Source: Girardinichthys multiradiatus
Taxonomy: Eukaryota > Chordata > Actinopteri > Cyprinodontiformes > Goodeidae
DNA: 64,000 bases
Assembly: GCF_021462225.1 (NCBI RefSeq)
Contig: NC_061812.1
Span: 50,151,848-50,215,847, forward strand
Direction: 5' to 3'
The notes below the pieces were generated by a model. The model was given only the letters and a program-made list of their open reading frames with translations. It was not told the origin of the DNA and made no database searches. Below, in pieces: positions 54,701 to 61,060 of the stretch (position 1 is its first letter; each line of letters begins with the position of its first letter). A program made the translations under genes and the position numbers.

Positions 54701-57291
54701 GGTACAAAAAATATTGAACTTTGTCACGATATTCAATTTTTTCACATGTACCATAGTGATTTAGTGGTGATTGTCAACAATGAAACGGCAGGTTTCAGGT
54801 AACTGCATGGCTGACTGTAAGCTGGATGTCTCAGGATGTCTCGTACAGTAAAATCATTTACAGTAAAAATATACAGAAGTGATCAGAGATTCTGGAATCT
54901 GGATGATTGGATTGAATCGACTTCTTTTGTAAAGTGCCTGGAGACGACATGTGTTGTGAAATTGCGTTACTTAGGTGGTCTGTAGACTATCCTGCTGGAA
55001 GTGGAAGTATTGCTAAAACTATGAGAAGACGATCCATCTAAGGGGATGTTCTTCAGAGCCGGAGCTGCTGATAGTGTTATGGATGTCCCTCATCCCCCTC
55101 ACCCTTTCATTGTTGATGTAATGTCTGCTGGTGTAGCTTCACTGAGTGAGATCAGAGCATCTGTGCCGAGACACATAAGGTCTGGTTTGTTGTCCAAGAT
55201 CAGCTGATTTATAAGAAAGGCCGTGTTTAAAAGCAGTCTTACATTTAAAAGTGTCATGTTCAAGCAGCCATACAGTTCAGGATTGATGGTTGAGTGTAGA
55301 CACGCATGCCAATTACAAAAGGATGTAAAAACTATGCTTACTCCAAGAAAAGGCTAAAATAAACAATAAAACTGTTTTGTGAGGGGAGCAGGCTGACTGA
55401 AGCCATGGGATAAGTCAGGGGCAGTCTGCTAGAACAGATTATGTCCCGCTCAAAGGTAAAGATAAGACGGGAGATGTCCTAAAGCCTGATAAGACCAGGT
55501 CTTAAAACCTCACACTTAGTTGTGTTGATTGTTCCAATGTGCAGAACTATTATTTAGAAAGGCCAGGATCTGTTGGACCATACCCAGGACCTTGGCTCCA
55601 GGAAAACAGTATGTGGTGGATACTCTGGACTTTTTGTGTCTGATGATGGATTCACTGATTAGCAGGAGAAGAGACAAAACACTGACCAGAGGAACCTGGA
55701 GGGTGGAGGTTATAAATCGGTTTTCATCTGAATGTACCCAACATGTTTCTTCTGACTGGGAGAAATATTAATGTTTTAGAGCAGCCCAGCCAGAACCAAG
55801 TCCTGAACCTGATAATCTGTGGAGGGAGCTAACGATTAAAGTGATGGGAAGGAGACCTTGCCACCTGAAAGAACTGGAACTCATCACCAAAGATAATCCA
55901 TCAAAATACCAGAAGAAACGTGCAAAACTTTGCTCCGCTATTAGAAGAAGGGCTTGGTTGTTGGAGTATGACGAAAAATGTGTCCACTGATTATTGAAAA
56001 GGCTATAAATCATTTTCAACATGACATTTTTCATAAAATGTAAATAAAAACAGATGGATATATATATATATTTTAATTAATCCTTATTTTCCATTGTTTT
56101 AATCCGGTTGTGTGTTTAGGGTGGTTGTCCTGCTGGAAGATGAACCTCCACCCTTGTCTCAGGTCTTCTGCAGCCTCTGATAGGTTTACTTCCAGAATTG
56201 TCCTGGATTTAGCTCCATCCATCTTCCCATCAGCTCTGACCAGCTTCCCTGTTTTCGCTGAAGAAAAAAGCACTCCCACAACATGATGCTGCCACCACCA
56301 TGTTTCATAGGGGACATGGTGTGTTTAGGGTGGTGCATATTGTTAGTTTTCCTCCACATAGTGTTTTACATGTTGCCCAAAAAGTTCAGATTTGGTCTTA
56401 TTGAGCAGAACAGCTTCTTCCACATGTTCGCTGTGTCTCCTACATGGCTTGTGGCAAATTGCAAACAGAACATTGTCTGGCTTTCTTCTTGCCGTTCTTC
56501 CTTAAAGACCAGATTTGTGGAGTGAATGACTAATAGTTCTCCTGTCAACAAACTCTTCCCCGAACCTATGGATCTCTGCAGCTCCTCCAGTGTTACAGTG
56601 GGCCTCCTGGCTGCTTCTCTGATTAATGCTCTCCTAACCCAGCCTGTCAGTTTAGGTGGACCTCCATGTCTTGGTAGGTCTGCAGGTCCATCCTCTTTCC
56701 ATGTTCAGATGATGGATTGAACAGAGCTCTGGAAGATGTTCAAAGTTTGGGATGTTGTTGTTGAACCGAATCCTGCTGTAAACTTCTTCACAACCTTCTC
56801 CCTGAACCTGTCTGCTAGGTTCCTTGGTCTTCATGATGCTGATTGTTCTCTAATGTTCTCTAAAGAACCTCTGAGGCCAGAAACAGAAGAGCTGCATTTA
56901 TACTCACAGCTAGATTCTGTTTACTGATCAGGTTCTTTCTGAAGGCAGGTGGCTGCCCTGGATTTTATTTTAAGCAAAGGAGGCTGAATAAAAAATGCCA
57001 CATTTTTATTTGTAAAATGATCATTTTCGCTCCACATTACAGTGATGCTTTACTTTGTGTTGATCTGTTAATAAATGAATGAGAACAAATGTCAAAAGGT
57101 TCAAAGGGTGTAAATATTTTTTCAAAGCTCTGTAATCTGTGACCCAATCCAGACTAAACTGTCTCTTTTTTCATTCTGTGTTTTCTCCAGATGCTCCAGA
57201 AAACAACGATGCCAGCATCAAGAAGATCGCTAAGGCAGTCTTGGAGAACAGATCTTATATCTGCTCACATCCTCTTGAAAGATCATACTGA
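28631..57291 (+). CDS. acad9: Acyl-CoA dehydrogenase family member 9, 18 coding exons
   Basis: Joining 18 exons gives 630 residues, close to the 621 of human ACAD9, with all introns GT-AG and all phases consistent. Residues 1-45 form an Arg-rich mitochondrial presequence. FCLTEPGSGSDAAS (188-201) is the acyl-CoA dehydrogenase signature near FAD, and RFSMGS lies at about 314-319. [16 protein letters not shown] starts at 408. Glu435, before GTNEI, aligns with the catalytic base of the family. The long C-terminal domain (about 460-630) is shared with VLCAD. ACAD9 can dehydrogenate long-chain acyl-CoA, but its main role is complex I assembly with ECSIT and NDUFAF1 on the matrix side of the inner membrane. 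No break is seen. It differs from VLCAD by sequence throughout (for example [16 protein letters not shown]). Confidence 0.97.
28931..29450. repeat. Interspersed fish repeat in acad9 intron 1, unclassified
   Basis: The stretches near 29130 (aatcccataaagtaattact) and 29217 (gaaacctgggattattctta) match by memory a repeat common in fish introns, but I cannot assign a class. Confidence 0.35.
29470..29960 (+). mobile_element. Tc1-like relic (family A)
   Basis: It carries the aaaacatggtggtggcagca block at about 29790 (encoding the [11 protein letters not shown] motif), followed by [16 protein letters not shown] in the same frame. The N-terminal part at 29470-29530 is separated by a deletion. A short frame (29714-29980) remains but there is no full transposase. 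Confidence 0.75.
30000..30290. other. Unassigned repeat-like stretch in acad9 intron 1
   Basis: The sequence resembles LINE 5' UTRs in composition (agcggctgagtgctctccc), but I have no second copy in the window to support it. Confidence 0.2.
30423..30516 (+). CDS. acad9: acad9 exon 2
   Basis: Encodes [17 protein letters not shown] and VEKFFSEE. The acceptor is TCCAG, the donor GTGAG, and one base is left for the next codon. Confidence 0.95.
30603..30704 (+). CDS. acad9: acad9 exon 3
   Basis: Encodes [15 protein letters not shown] and [13 protein letters not shown], the N-terminal helical domain. Confidence 0.95.
31236..31342 (+). CDS. acad9: acad9 exon 4
   Basis: Encodes [16 protein letters not shown] and [11 protein letters not shown]. 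Confidence 0.95.
31431..31531 (+). CDS. acad9: acad9 exon 5
   Basis: Encodes [18 protein letters not shown] and [13 protein letters not shown], the first half of the family signature. The codon for Ser195 is split across the intron. Confidence 0.95.
32540..33242 (+). mobile_element. DNA transposon relic (family F) in acad9 intron 5
   Basis: A decayed transposase core is visible: the DNA encodes [20 protein letters not shown] and [18 protein letters not shown] in one frame (32607 onward), the second with the catalytic QQD-A-PHSA motif of the Tc1/mariner superfamily. A later part reads like [17 protein letters not shown]. The right end near 33230 (ttggaatcagggttgta) looks like the terminal repeat. 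No intact frame. Confidence 0.65.
33925..34180 (-). mobile_element. LINE 3' UTR copy, antisense
   Basis: The reverse of 59975-60252, starting at the tail (attcaattcaattcagtttt) and ending at the gactttgcagcaatccct block. It is a well-preserved copy inside acad9 intron 5. Confidence 0.85.
34425..34690 (+). mobile_element. Tc1-like relic (family E), 3' part
   Basis: The DNA around 34525-34610 reads [20 protein letters not shown], the [11 protein letters not shown] region of a Tc1 transposase. Sister relics lie at 41525-41930 and 55725-56035. Confidence 0.65.
34788..34866 (+). CDS. acad9: acad9 exon 6
   Basis: Completes the signature (SGSDAAS) and encodes the start of the beta domain, [10 protein letters not shown]. 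Confidence 0.95.
34968..35139 (+). CDS. acad9: acad9 exon 7
   Basis: Encodes [35 protein letters not shown] and [12 protein letters not shown] in the beta domain. Confidence 0.95.
35255..35817. mobile_element. Non-autonomous Tc1-like element (MITE-like)
   Basis: It opens with ttgcaaaagtattcacacct (35258) and closes with the inverted aacacttttgcaaagg near 35800-35815. The interior (35530-35690) still shows scraps of family A such as [20 protein letters not shown]. About 560 bp, in acad9 intron 7. Confidence 0.6.
36127..36155. repeat. (TG)n microsatellite
   Basis: About 14 uninterrupted TG units in acad9 intron 7. Confidence 0.95.
36992..37065 (+). CDS. acad9: acad9 exon 8
   Basis: Encodes [20 protein letters not shown]. 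The acceptor is TTTTTAAG. Confidence 0.95.
37144..37219 (+). CDS. acad9: acad9 exon 9
   Basis: Encodes [16 protein letters not shown], where the C-terminal helical domain begins. Confidence 0.95.
37309..37379 (+). CDS. acad9: acad9 exon 10
   Basis: Encodes [20 protein letters not shown]; the acceptor follows a long T run. Confidence 0.95.
37462..37581 (+). CDS. acad9: acad9 exon 11
   Basis: Forty codons including [20 protein letters not shown] and LEAAMVK. Confidence 0.95.
37663..37791 (+). CDS. acad9: acad9 exon 12
   Basis: Encodes [20 protein letters not shown] and ends on the catalytic Glu435. Confidence 0.95.
38800..38905 (-). mobile_element. LINE 3' UTR tail fragment, antisense
   Basis: It begins attcaattcggtttatttat and continues with the caaggcactttacaaagtc block, the reversed tail of the L2-like 3' UTR. 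Confidence 0.7.
39215..39534 (-). mobile_element. LINE 3' UTR piece, left of a Tc1 insertion
   Basis: The block gaaacctccagcagaaccag through gaaagagagcacagcta is the reverse of 59700-59960. It continues after the transposon at 41136 (tatctaggagagacaggg), so the Tc1 element split it. Together with 38800-38905 it forms one older insertion. Confidence 0.8.
39535..41135 (-). mobile_element. Tc1-related transposon with DD38E transposase (1601 bp)
   Basis: Ends CAGTACAGACC and its complement lie inside a TA duplication (39533-39534 and 41136-41137). The inverted repeats are long, about 265 bp (39535-39800 and 40871-41135), because the right arm repeats part of the 3' coding end. The transposase runs on the minus strand. 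The copy is recent by its arm similarity but the gene has a nonsense change. It lies in acad9 intron 12. Confidence 0.95.
39817..40740 (-). pseudogene. Tc1-related transposase, prematurely terminated (307 aa)
   Basis: The N-terminal two-thirds are intact: paired-like helix-turn-helix units (about 1-50 and 70-118) with a GRPR-type hook at 59-62, then the catalytic domain with Asp157 (WYDESKF), Asp247 ([11 protein letters not shown]) and Glu286 (DLNPIEMVW). The 38-residue gap between the last two is the DD38E pattern reported for the Intruder group of Tc1 relatives rather than DD34E. The frame stops after SAKHL, where family members read Trp: TGA replaces TGG at 39814-39816. About 35 C-terminal codons follow out of use, with another stop. 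Probably inactive, though a truncated protein cannot be excluded. Confidence 0.9.
41417..41496 (+). CDS. acad9: acad9 exon 13
   Basis: Encodes [19 protein letters not shown] just after the catalytic Glu; the donor is GTACGT. Confidence 0.95.
41525..41930 (+). mobile_element. Tc1-like relic (family E)
   Basis: It shares with 34425-34690 the block gagggagccaaagattaggg and the following ggtggtaaggaggccttcca. No terminal repeats or frame remain. It lies in acad9 intron 13. Confidence 0.65.
42085..42715 (-). mobile_element. Tc1-like relic, antisense
   Basis: The minus strand keeps scraps of an N-terminal transposase region ([20 protein letters not shown] and [20 protein letters not shown]), similar in layout to the copies at 46248 and 50421 but much diverged. 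The right side carries ggcttgaaatatttcactca. The same family recurs at 54190-54752. Confidence 0.7.
42737..42767. repeat. (TG)n microsatellite
   Basis: About 15 TG units in acad9 intron 13. Confidence 0.95.
42852..42978 (+). CDS. acad9: acad9 exon 14
   Basis: Encodes the first part of the VLCAD/ACAD9-specific C-terminal domain, including [17 protein letters not shown]. Confidence 0.95.
43048..43125 (+). CDS. acad9: acad9 exon 15
   Basis: Encodes [20 protein letters not shown]. Confidence 0.95.
43126..45926. other. acad9 intron 15, no recognisable element
   Basis: A 2.8 kb stretch without a repeat family, transposase scrap or exon that I can identify. Short frames at 44147, 44687 and 45385 have no domain. 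It is the largest stretch of acad9 intron without a named repeat. Confidence 0.4.
45927..46055 (+). CDS. acad9: acad9 exon 16
   Basis: Encodes [20 protein letters not shown] and GLRNHDHE. Confidence 0.95.
46207..46245. mobile_element. Terminal repeat fragment of another DNA transposon
   Basis: The sequence cactgctcaaaaaaaaataa followed by agggaacactt is the well-known end of a fish DNA transposon, bordered by TA at 46205. It is cut off by the Tc1 copy at 46248. Confidence 0.55.
46248..47848 (-). mobile_element. Tc1-like transposon, full-length copy (1601 bp)
   Basis: Ends CAGGTCCTTCTC and complement sit inside TA duplications (46246-46247 and 47849-47850). Terminal repeats are about 200 bp (46248-46447 on the left). 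An uninterrupted DD34E transposase lies between them on the minus strand. This is the most complete copy of the family in the window, inserted in acad9 intron 16. Confidence 0.97.
46516..47520 (-). CDS. Tc1-family transposase, DD34E, intact frame (334 aa)
   Basis: Cut-and-paste transposase that binds the element's terminal repeats and joins ends at TA sites. Visible parts are an N-terminal helix-turn-helix (about 1-45), a basic GRKKCGRKR stretch (49-57, likely nuclear signal or minor-groove contact), a second helix-turn-helix (about 65-112), and the RNase H-like catalytic domain with Asp148 (FSDESKF), Asp238 ([10 protein letters not shown]) and Glu273 (NPIENLW). Exactly 34 residues separate the last two. 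Its length is normal for Tc1 proteins. No stop or frameshift is seen, so it could be active, but some substitutions against the sister copy (for example Tyr27 for Glu) may be damage. Confidence 0.93.
   Translation of the reverse strand: MGKTADLTAVQKATIDTLKQEGKTQKYISERIGCSQSAVSRHLSGKSVGRKKCGRKRCTTRRGDRTLRKIVEKGRFQTLGDLRKQWTESGVETSRATVHRRVQEMGYRCRIPQVKPLLNQKQRQKRLTWATEKQHWTVAQWSKVLFSDESKFCMSFRNQGARVWRKTGEKEMPKCQKSSVKYPQSVMVWGAVSAAGVGPLCFIKGRVNAASYQEILEHFMLPSAEKLYGDEDFIFQHDLAPAHSAKTTDKWFTDHGITVLNWPANSPDLNPIENLWDIVKRTLRDSRPNTLDELKAAIEASWASIRPQQCHRLIASMPRRIEAIISAKGFPTTF
47851..48332 (+). mobile_element. Tc1-like relic (family A), 3' half
   Basis: It starts directly after the TA of the preceding transposon. 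The DNA encodes [20 protein letters not shown] near 47905-47960, then the 3' end with a right terminus at about 48332 (caaggggtatgaatactttt, then the terminal TA). The frame is short and lacks the N-terminal two-thirds. Confidence 0.85.
48579..49390 (+). mobile_element. Tc1-like element, deletion derivative (812 bp)
   Basis: Ends CAGGGGTTGGACAATGAAAC and its complement sit within TA (48577-48578 and 49391-49392). Two coding scraps remain: [20 protein letters not shown] with a helix-turn-helix (48765-48940), and the catalytic part with [12 protein letters not shown] and [14 protein letters not shown] (48980-49370). A deletion in the middle is filled by an AT tandem, and a second deletion joins NAPIHS straight to the right terminal repeat, removing the catalytic Glu. 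Confidence 0.93.
48946..48970. repeat. (AT)n microsatellite inside a transposon
   Basis: About 12 AT units at the internal deletion point of the 812-bp element. Confidence 0.9.
50289..50361 (+). CDS. acad9: acad9 exon 17
   Basis: Encodes [20 protein letters not shown]. It is the most diverged exon and lies between two inverted Tc1 copies. Confidence 0.93.
50421..51988 (+). mobile_element. Tc1-like transposon, near full-length copy (1568 bp)
   Basis: Same family as 46248-47848 but in the opposite orientation. TA duplications are at 50419-50420 and 51989-51990. The left end has one change (CTGGTCC). Length differs mainly through a 42-bp in-frame loss in the transposase. It lies in acad9 intron 17, 60 bp after exon 17. 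Confidence 0.97.
50749..51711 (+). CDS. Tc1-family transposase, DD34E, with a 14-residue loss (320 aa)
   Basis: It is about 97 percent identical to the 334-residue copy by eye. The catalytic residues are kept: [17 protein letters not shown] and NPIENLW. Between RCRIPQ and WATEKQHW the residues [15 protein letters not shown] are replaced by a single Ser, at the hinge between the DNA-binding and catalytic domains (about residue 114). The frame stays open. Loss of this basic linker would probably weaken or abolish transposition. The start is the ATG after the conserved CCCCAATC leader. Confidence 0.93.
   Translation: MGKTADLTAVQKATIDTLKQEGKTQKEISERIGCSQSAVSRHLSGKSVGRKKCGRKRCTTRRGDRTLRKIVEKGRFQTLGDLRKQWTESGVETSRATVHRRVQKMGYRCRIPQSWATEKQHWTVAQWSKLLFSDESKFCMSFGNQGPRVWRKTGEKEMPKCQKSSVKYPQSVMVWGAVSAAGVGPLCFIKGRVNAASYQEILEHFMLPSAEKLYGDEDFIFQHDLAPAHSAKTTGKWFTDHGVTVLNWPANSPDLNPIENLWDIVKRTLRDSRPNTLGELKAAIEASWASIRPQQCHRLIASMPRRIEAVISAKGFPTKY
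52620..52990 (-). mobile_element. LINE 3' UTR copy, antisense
   Basis: It contains the cccagcagattgcatcgagt block, then ggaaccaggctcagtgtgag and gagcacctagctacatctag. This is the reverse of the L2-like 3' UTR and is uninterrupted at the site where the copy at 39534 has a transposon. Confidence 0.8.
53065..53530 (-). mobile_element. LINE 3' end with RT C-terminus, antisense
   Basis: The minus strand encodes 131 residues (53529-53134) such as [20 protein letters not shown] and [20 protein letters not shown], the C-terminal region after the RT of CR1/Rex1-type LINEs, with [16 protein letters not shown] near the end. The tail at 53065-53110 is the reversed end with a TTGAA-type repeat. 5'-truncated. 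Confidence 0.8.
54190..54752 (-). mobile_element. Tc1-like relic, antisense (as at 42085)
   Basis: It contains the reversed transposase start (ggcagtcttccccatgattg, compare MGKTADW), and the ggcttgaaatatttcactct block near 54640. The right end is close to 54752. Confidence 0.7.
54900..54970 (+). mobile_element. LINE 3' UTR tail fragment
   Basis: It includes the short block gagacgacatgtgttgtgaa, also found at 16342 and 60209. Too short to classify further. Confidence 0.5.
55725..56035 (+). mobile_element. Tc1-like relic (family E)
   Basis: It shares the gtggagggagctaacgatta block with 41525-41930 and the aggagaccttgccacctgaa stretch. Without frame. Confidence 0.65.
56075..57134 (-). mobile_element. 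Tc1-like relic (family A), antisense, long
   Basis: On the minus strand it covers the family A transposase from its 5' end (57134, terminal ttcaaagctctgta) to the middle. The reversed blocks tgatgctgccaccaccatgt (56285) and gctccatccatcttcccatc (56212) are clear. The 3' half is missing. It ends 56 bp before acad9 exon 18. Confidence 0.8.
57191..57291 (+). CDS. acad9: acad9 exon 18 and stop
   Basis: Encodes [20 protein letters not shown] and ends [10 protein letters not shown], with TGA at 57289-57291. Confidence 0.95.
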
Positions 57292-57710
57292 GTTCTCTCC
57301 TCTGACATTAGACGTGTCTTTCTAAGCATATCAGACTTACTACATTTTGTCAAATGTGGCTGGAGAGAAAACATGAGATCAAGCTTTTAGTGAAAGGAAA
57401 CGATCCTAAGTGTTCTTTAACAATCTGTCAGTGAAGAAAATGTAAAAAAAAAATAAGCCAGTTTGGTAGAGAAAGTCCGGTTTTCTTGTAATCTGCTCAG
57501 TGTAACATGTTCAAAATCTGATCACGTGTGTTTCTCCAAGTTGGATTAAGTCTCCTAGAAAGTAAAGCTGGTGTTCTCATCAGTCGGAACCAAGGAGCCT
57601 GCTGCTCCAGGAAGGAATTGTGATGCTCATCTACAGTTCTAGTGAAAGGTTGTTGCATCTGTGAGGTTTTGAACCTTTTAGAATAAAATGTGTAATTTGA
57701 ATTAATTATC
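57292..57710 (+). other. acad9: acad9 3' UTR
   Basis: Follows the stop codon. An AATAAA at 57682-57687 with a downstream T/G-rich stretch is the likely cleavage signal. Confidence 0.65.
57682..57687 (+). other. acad9: Poly(A) signal AATAAA for acad9
   Basis: Hexamer 391 bases after the acad9 stop codon. Confidence 0.6.
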
Positions 57711-57847
57711 TGTGGTTTTTACTGGATCTGGGAACTACATTGTTTCTGCTGCTAATCCCACAGTGCATGCTGGGATTGTTGAAGTTAACAGGCGGTGGCT
57801 TATTTTCACGTAAAAAAGCAGAATCATGTATGCAAATGCGTGGTTGG

Positions 57848-58340
57848 TTCATAACATTATGACCACCTACCTAAAATAGTGTTGGTCCAAATTTTGCTGT
57901 GAAAACGGGCCTGACCCAAAGAGACATGGATTCTTCTAGAACCTGGCACCAAGACATGCAGCAGATCCATTAAGTCCTTCAGGTTGTTCCGTGGATTGGA
58001 CTTGTTTGTCCAGCTTATCCCACAGATGCTCTGCTGGATACGATCTGGGGAATTTGAAGGCCAAGTCAACACCCGACCCATTCCTGAACCCTTCCTGGTC
58101 TGCAGCGTGGAGCATTATCCTGCTGAAGGAGGCTCTACTGTATCCACCCCAGGCTGTCTGTAACTATGCAGCAACATATGCACCATCATTAACCTCTTCA
58201 GTAGTTTAAGCTTGTCTGTTGAATTGGACCACCAGGCCCACCTTCACATCTCACAGTCATTAGGAAACCTTGGCCAACCATCCTTGAATCACTTCTTGAC
58301 AGATGCTGACCAGGAACCCTCCACATGAGATGCAGTTTTG
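57848..58340 (-). mobile_element. DNA transposon relic, antisense
   Basis: It starts with ttcataacattatgaccacc, a terminal repeat common to a fish Tc1-type family. The minus strand at 58080-57860 retains a scrap of the catalytic end (RVLTWPSNSPDRIQQSICGI, compare [12 protein letters not shown]). Confidence 0.6.
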
Positions 58341-58689
58341 GAGACCGTCTTCTAGCCTTAAGAATGTTTCTCATATCCTTCCTTTCTCAGCTTTCCTGTT
58401 TCCAACACATCAGATCCGATAACAAAATGTCCACTAGCTTGTCAAAGGACTTGTTGAAGGACGAATTCAGCAGATGTTGGACATGCTGATTGTAGTGGAT
58501 TCCTCTCTGAAAACCTGAGTAAAATGGGTTGTTGCAGGCGTTCCTCAGAAGAACAGTTGGTCGGAGAAAGAAAAGATAAACTCCTGATCAAATTCTTAAG
58601 ACCAGTTAAAAAATGTTAAGTATTTGCATTTTCCGTTGTTCGACCTCAAGAACATCAGAAGTAGAGTTTCACAGCATTAAAAGAAGGAA

Positions 58690-60252
58690 TGGGAGCAGAT
58701 AATTTATTAACAACTGCATTGCCCAACCAGTTAGATAGACTACAAGCATGTCTTGAAGACATAAAAACTTGGATGACTTCAAATTTTCTTCTTCTAAATT
58801 CAGACAAGACAGAGGTTGTCGTCTTTGGACCGGAGTCTTTAAAAAAGAAACTTCTTAGTCAATCACTTAACCTGGATGGCATTAAATTGACCTCCAGTAA
58901 TAAAGTAAAAAATCTTGGTGTTATTTTTGACCAGGACATGTCATTTAAATCCTATATTAAACAAGTTTCTAGTATTTCCTTCTTTCACCTCCCGAACATT
59001 GCCAGAAGTAGAAATATCCTATCTAGGAGTGACGCTGAAAAACTAGTCCATGCATTTGTTACTTCAAGGCTGGACTATTGTAATTATTTACTATCAGGAT
59101 GTCAACAAAAAGGCAGTTAAAAGCTTTCAGCTGATTCAAAATGCTGCAGCAAGAGTTCTGATGAAAATTAAAAAGAGAGATGATATTTCTCCTATTTTAG
59201 CTTCCCTTCATTGGCTCCCTGTTAAATCCAGAATAGAATCGTCTGTGAGGCAGACACCCTGTCTACTTTTAAGGCTAGGCTTCAAACTTTCCTTTTGATA
59301 AAGCTTATAGTTAGAGTGGCTTAGGTTATCCTGAACTATCTCTGTAGTTATGCTGCTATAGGCTTAGGCTGCTGGAGGACATAATGACCACTTTCACCCT
59401 CTTCGCTACATTCTCATACTACTCGCCAATTTTGCACTATTTTCTGTTATTTCAGTTTTTAACTTTATGTTTTTGCTCTTTTCTCTTCCTAGAAGCTACA
59501 CCCGGCCTGACTCTGTGTCTACCTGTGACACCTTTCTGGAGAGGGGAATCGTCCGAGCTTCTGCTGGCAACAACTTAATGCTCACCCTCTACAGATGATC
59601 CACATGGCCCTGTCTTTCAGTGTTTAACCCTTTCTCTCTCCTAGACATGGCTACTGACTGAGCTTTTACTGTAACTAATTATATGTGCTCTCTTTCAGAC
59701 TCTAACCTTGAAAACTGGCTCAGAGTTTATCTGTTCTTTCTTTCTAGATGAAACGACTAAAGGAGCTACATCCATTAACATTTACTTTTCCTTTCCATAG
59801 AAAGTACTCCTGGATCAGTGCTTCTTTGTTCTCTTTGTGTCTCTGCTCTGTTCTCTCAAACCTCCAGTCGGTCGTGGCAGATGGCCGCTCACACTGAGCC
59901 TGGTTCTGGTTCTGCTGGAGGTTTCTTCCTGTTAAAAGGGAGTTTTTCCTCTCCACTGTCGCTACATGCATGCTCAGTATGAGGGATTGCTGCAAAGTCA
60001 ACGCCATTGACTGTCCACTGTCTCTACATGCTCATCCAGGAGGAGTGAATGCTGCAAGTCACTGACTGGATGCAATCTGCTGGGTTTCCTTAGACAGAAA
60101 AACTTTTTATCCAATTTGAATAAATAACTGAATCTGACTGCACTGTTCAATGGTTAGAATTAATTGGAATGTATGAACCTGACTGTTGTGAAGTGCCTTG
60201 AGACGACATATGTTGTGAATTGGCGCTATATAAATAAAACTGAATTGAATTG
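58690..60252 (+). mobile_element. L2-like LINE, 5'-truncated, with complete 3' UTR
   Basis: The coding part (58689-59120 and, after a frameshift near 59110, 59050-59298) encodes the RT C-terminal half: [32 protein letters not shown] and FVTSRLDYCNYLLSG, then FQLIQNAAARVLM and ILASLHWLPV, the order of fish L2-type elements. The 3' UTR (59300-60252) ends in AAATAAAACTGAATTGAATT. The 3' UTR copies elsewhere in the window derive from this family. Confidence 0.85.
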
Positions 60253-60389
60253 TATTCAACTCAAACATGTTCTGTCAGGCTGACCACAGCCTTTGGCCAA
60301 AATCTACCAAAAATATGGATTCCCTGTCATTTCCTGTCAAGTATTCACACTGTCAAGGCTTCCTGTTGGCACAGGTGAAAAAGCTCACT

Positions 60390-61060
60390 GTCTTTGAACG
60401 TAGCTGGATTGTTAAGCTACATAAGCAAAGCCTCTCCCATCGCTGCTGGGGTTAGTGTAGTAAGACAATCATTTTGTCTGTCCATTAAGACACAGGACGA
60501 TACGTAACCCAAATTAAGGCCAGTACTGGTGCTGACTGAGCACAATAACCATCAGACAACATCAGTGAGGGAAGGGCTTCAAAAACAAAGAACTTCTTCA
60601 AAGGCCATGTTTCCTTCAACACCACAGAAATGCCTGTTTGGACTTTACGCGGTGAGCACCCAGCATGGGACATTGGAAGGTTAAAGTAAATTTTATTCTA
60701 ACCTTCATGGTTCTGATGGCTTCCAACGTTACCGTCAAGACAAGGAGATCCCACCTGAGATGTTTACTACGAAGGACAGGATTAATTTGGTAGCCTTTTT
60801 CTTTCAATGGAACACTGGAGTTTCAGGTTGTGCAGGTGTTGCAGCAGGTATGTCTTATGATTGAGGGCCCTTGTTTGCTTAGTAATTACTGGATTTTTCA
60901 ACAGGACAATGCTGCAGTTCACAATGCCTGCCTGAGAAAAGGACTTCTTCCAGGAGAATAACGTCACTCTTTTGAACCATCCTGCGTGTTTGTGTTAGAG
61001 AACTTTTGGGGTACAGAAACCTGTGGGGTGACATCAAACATTTTGTTCTGAGGTAAACCC
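60390..61060 (+). mobile_element. DNA transposon relic (Tc1-like)
   Basis: Scraps in sense: a WIVKLHKQSLSHRCWG helix-turn-helix piece at 60408-60450, an 'FFFQWNTGVSGCAGVAAG'-like piece near 60800, QQDNAAVHNACL-type sequence near 60900 (the catalytic QDNA motif) and a LLNHPA-type end at 60970. Heavily broken. Confidence 0.55.
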
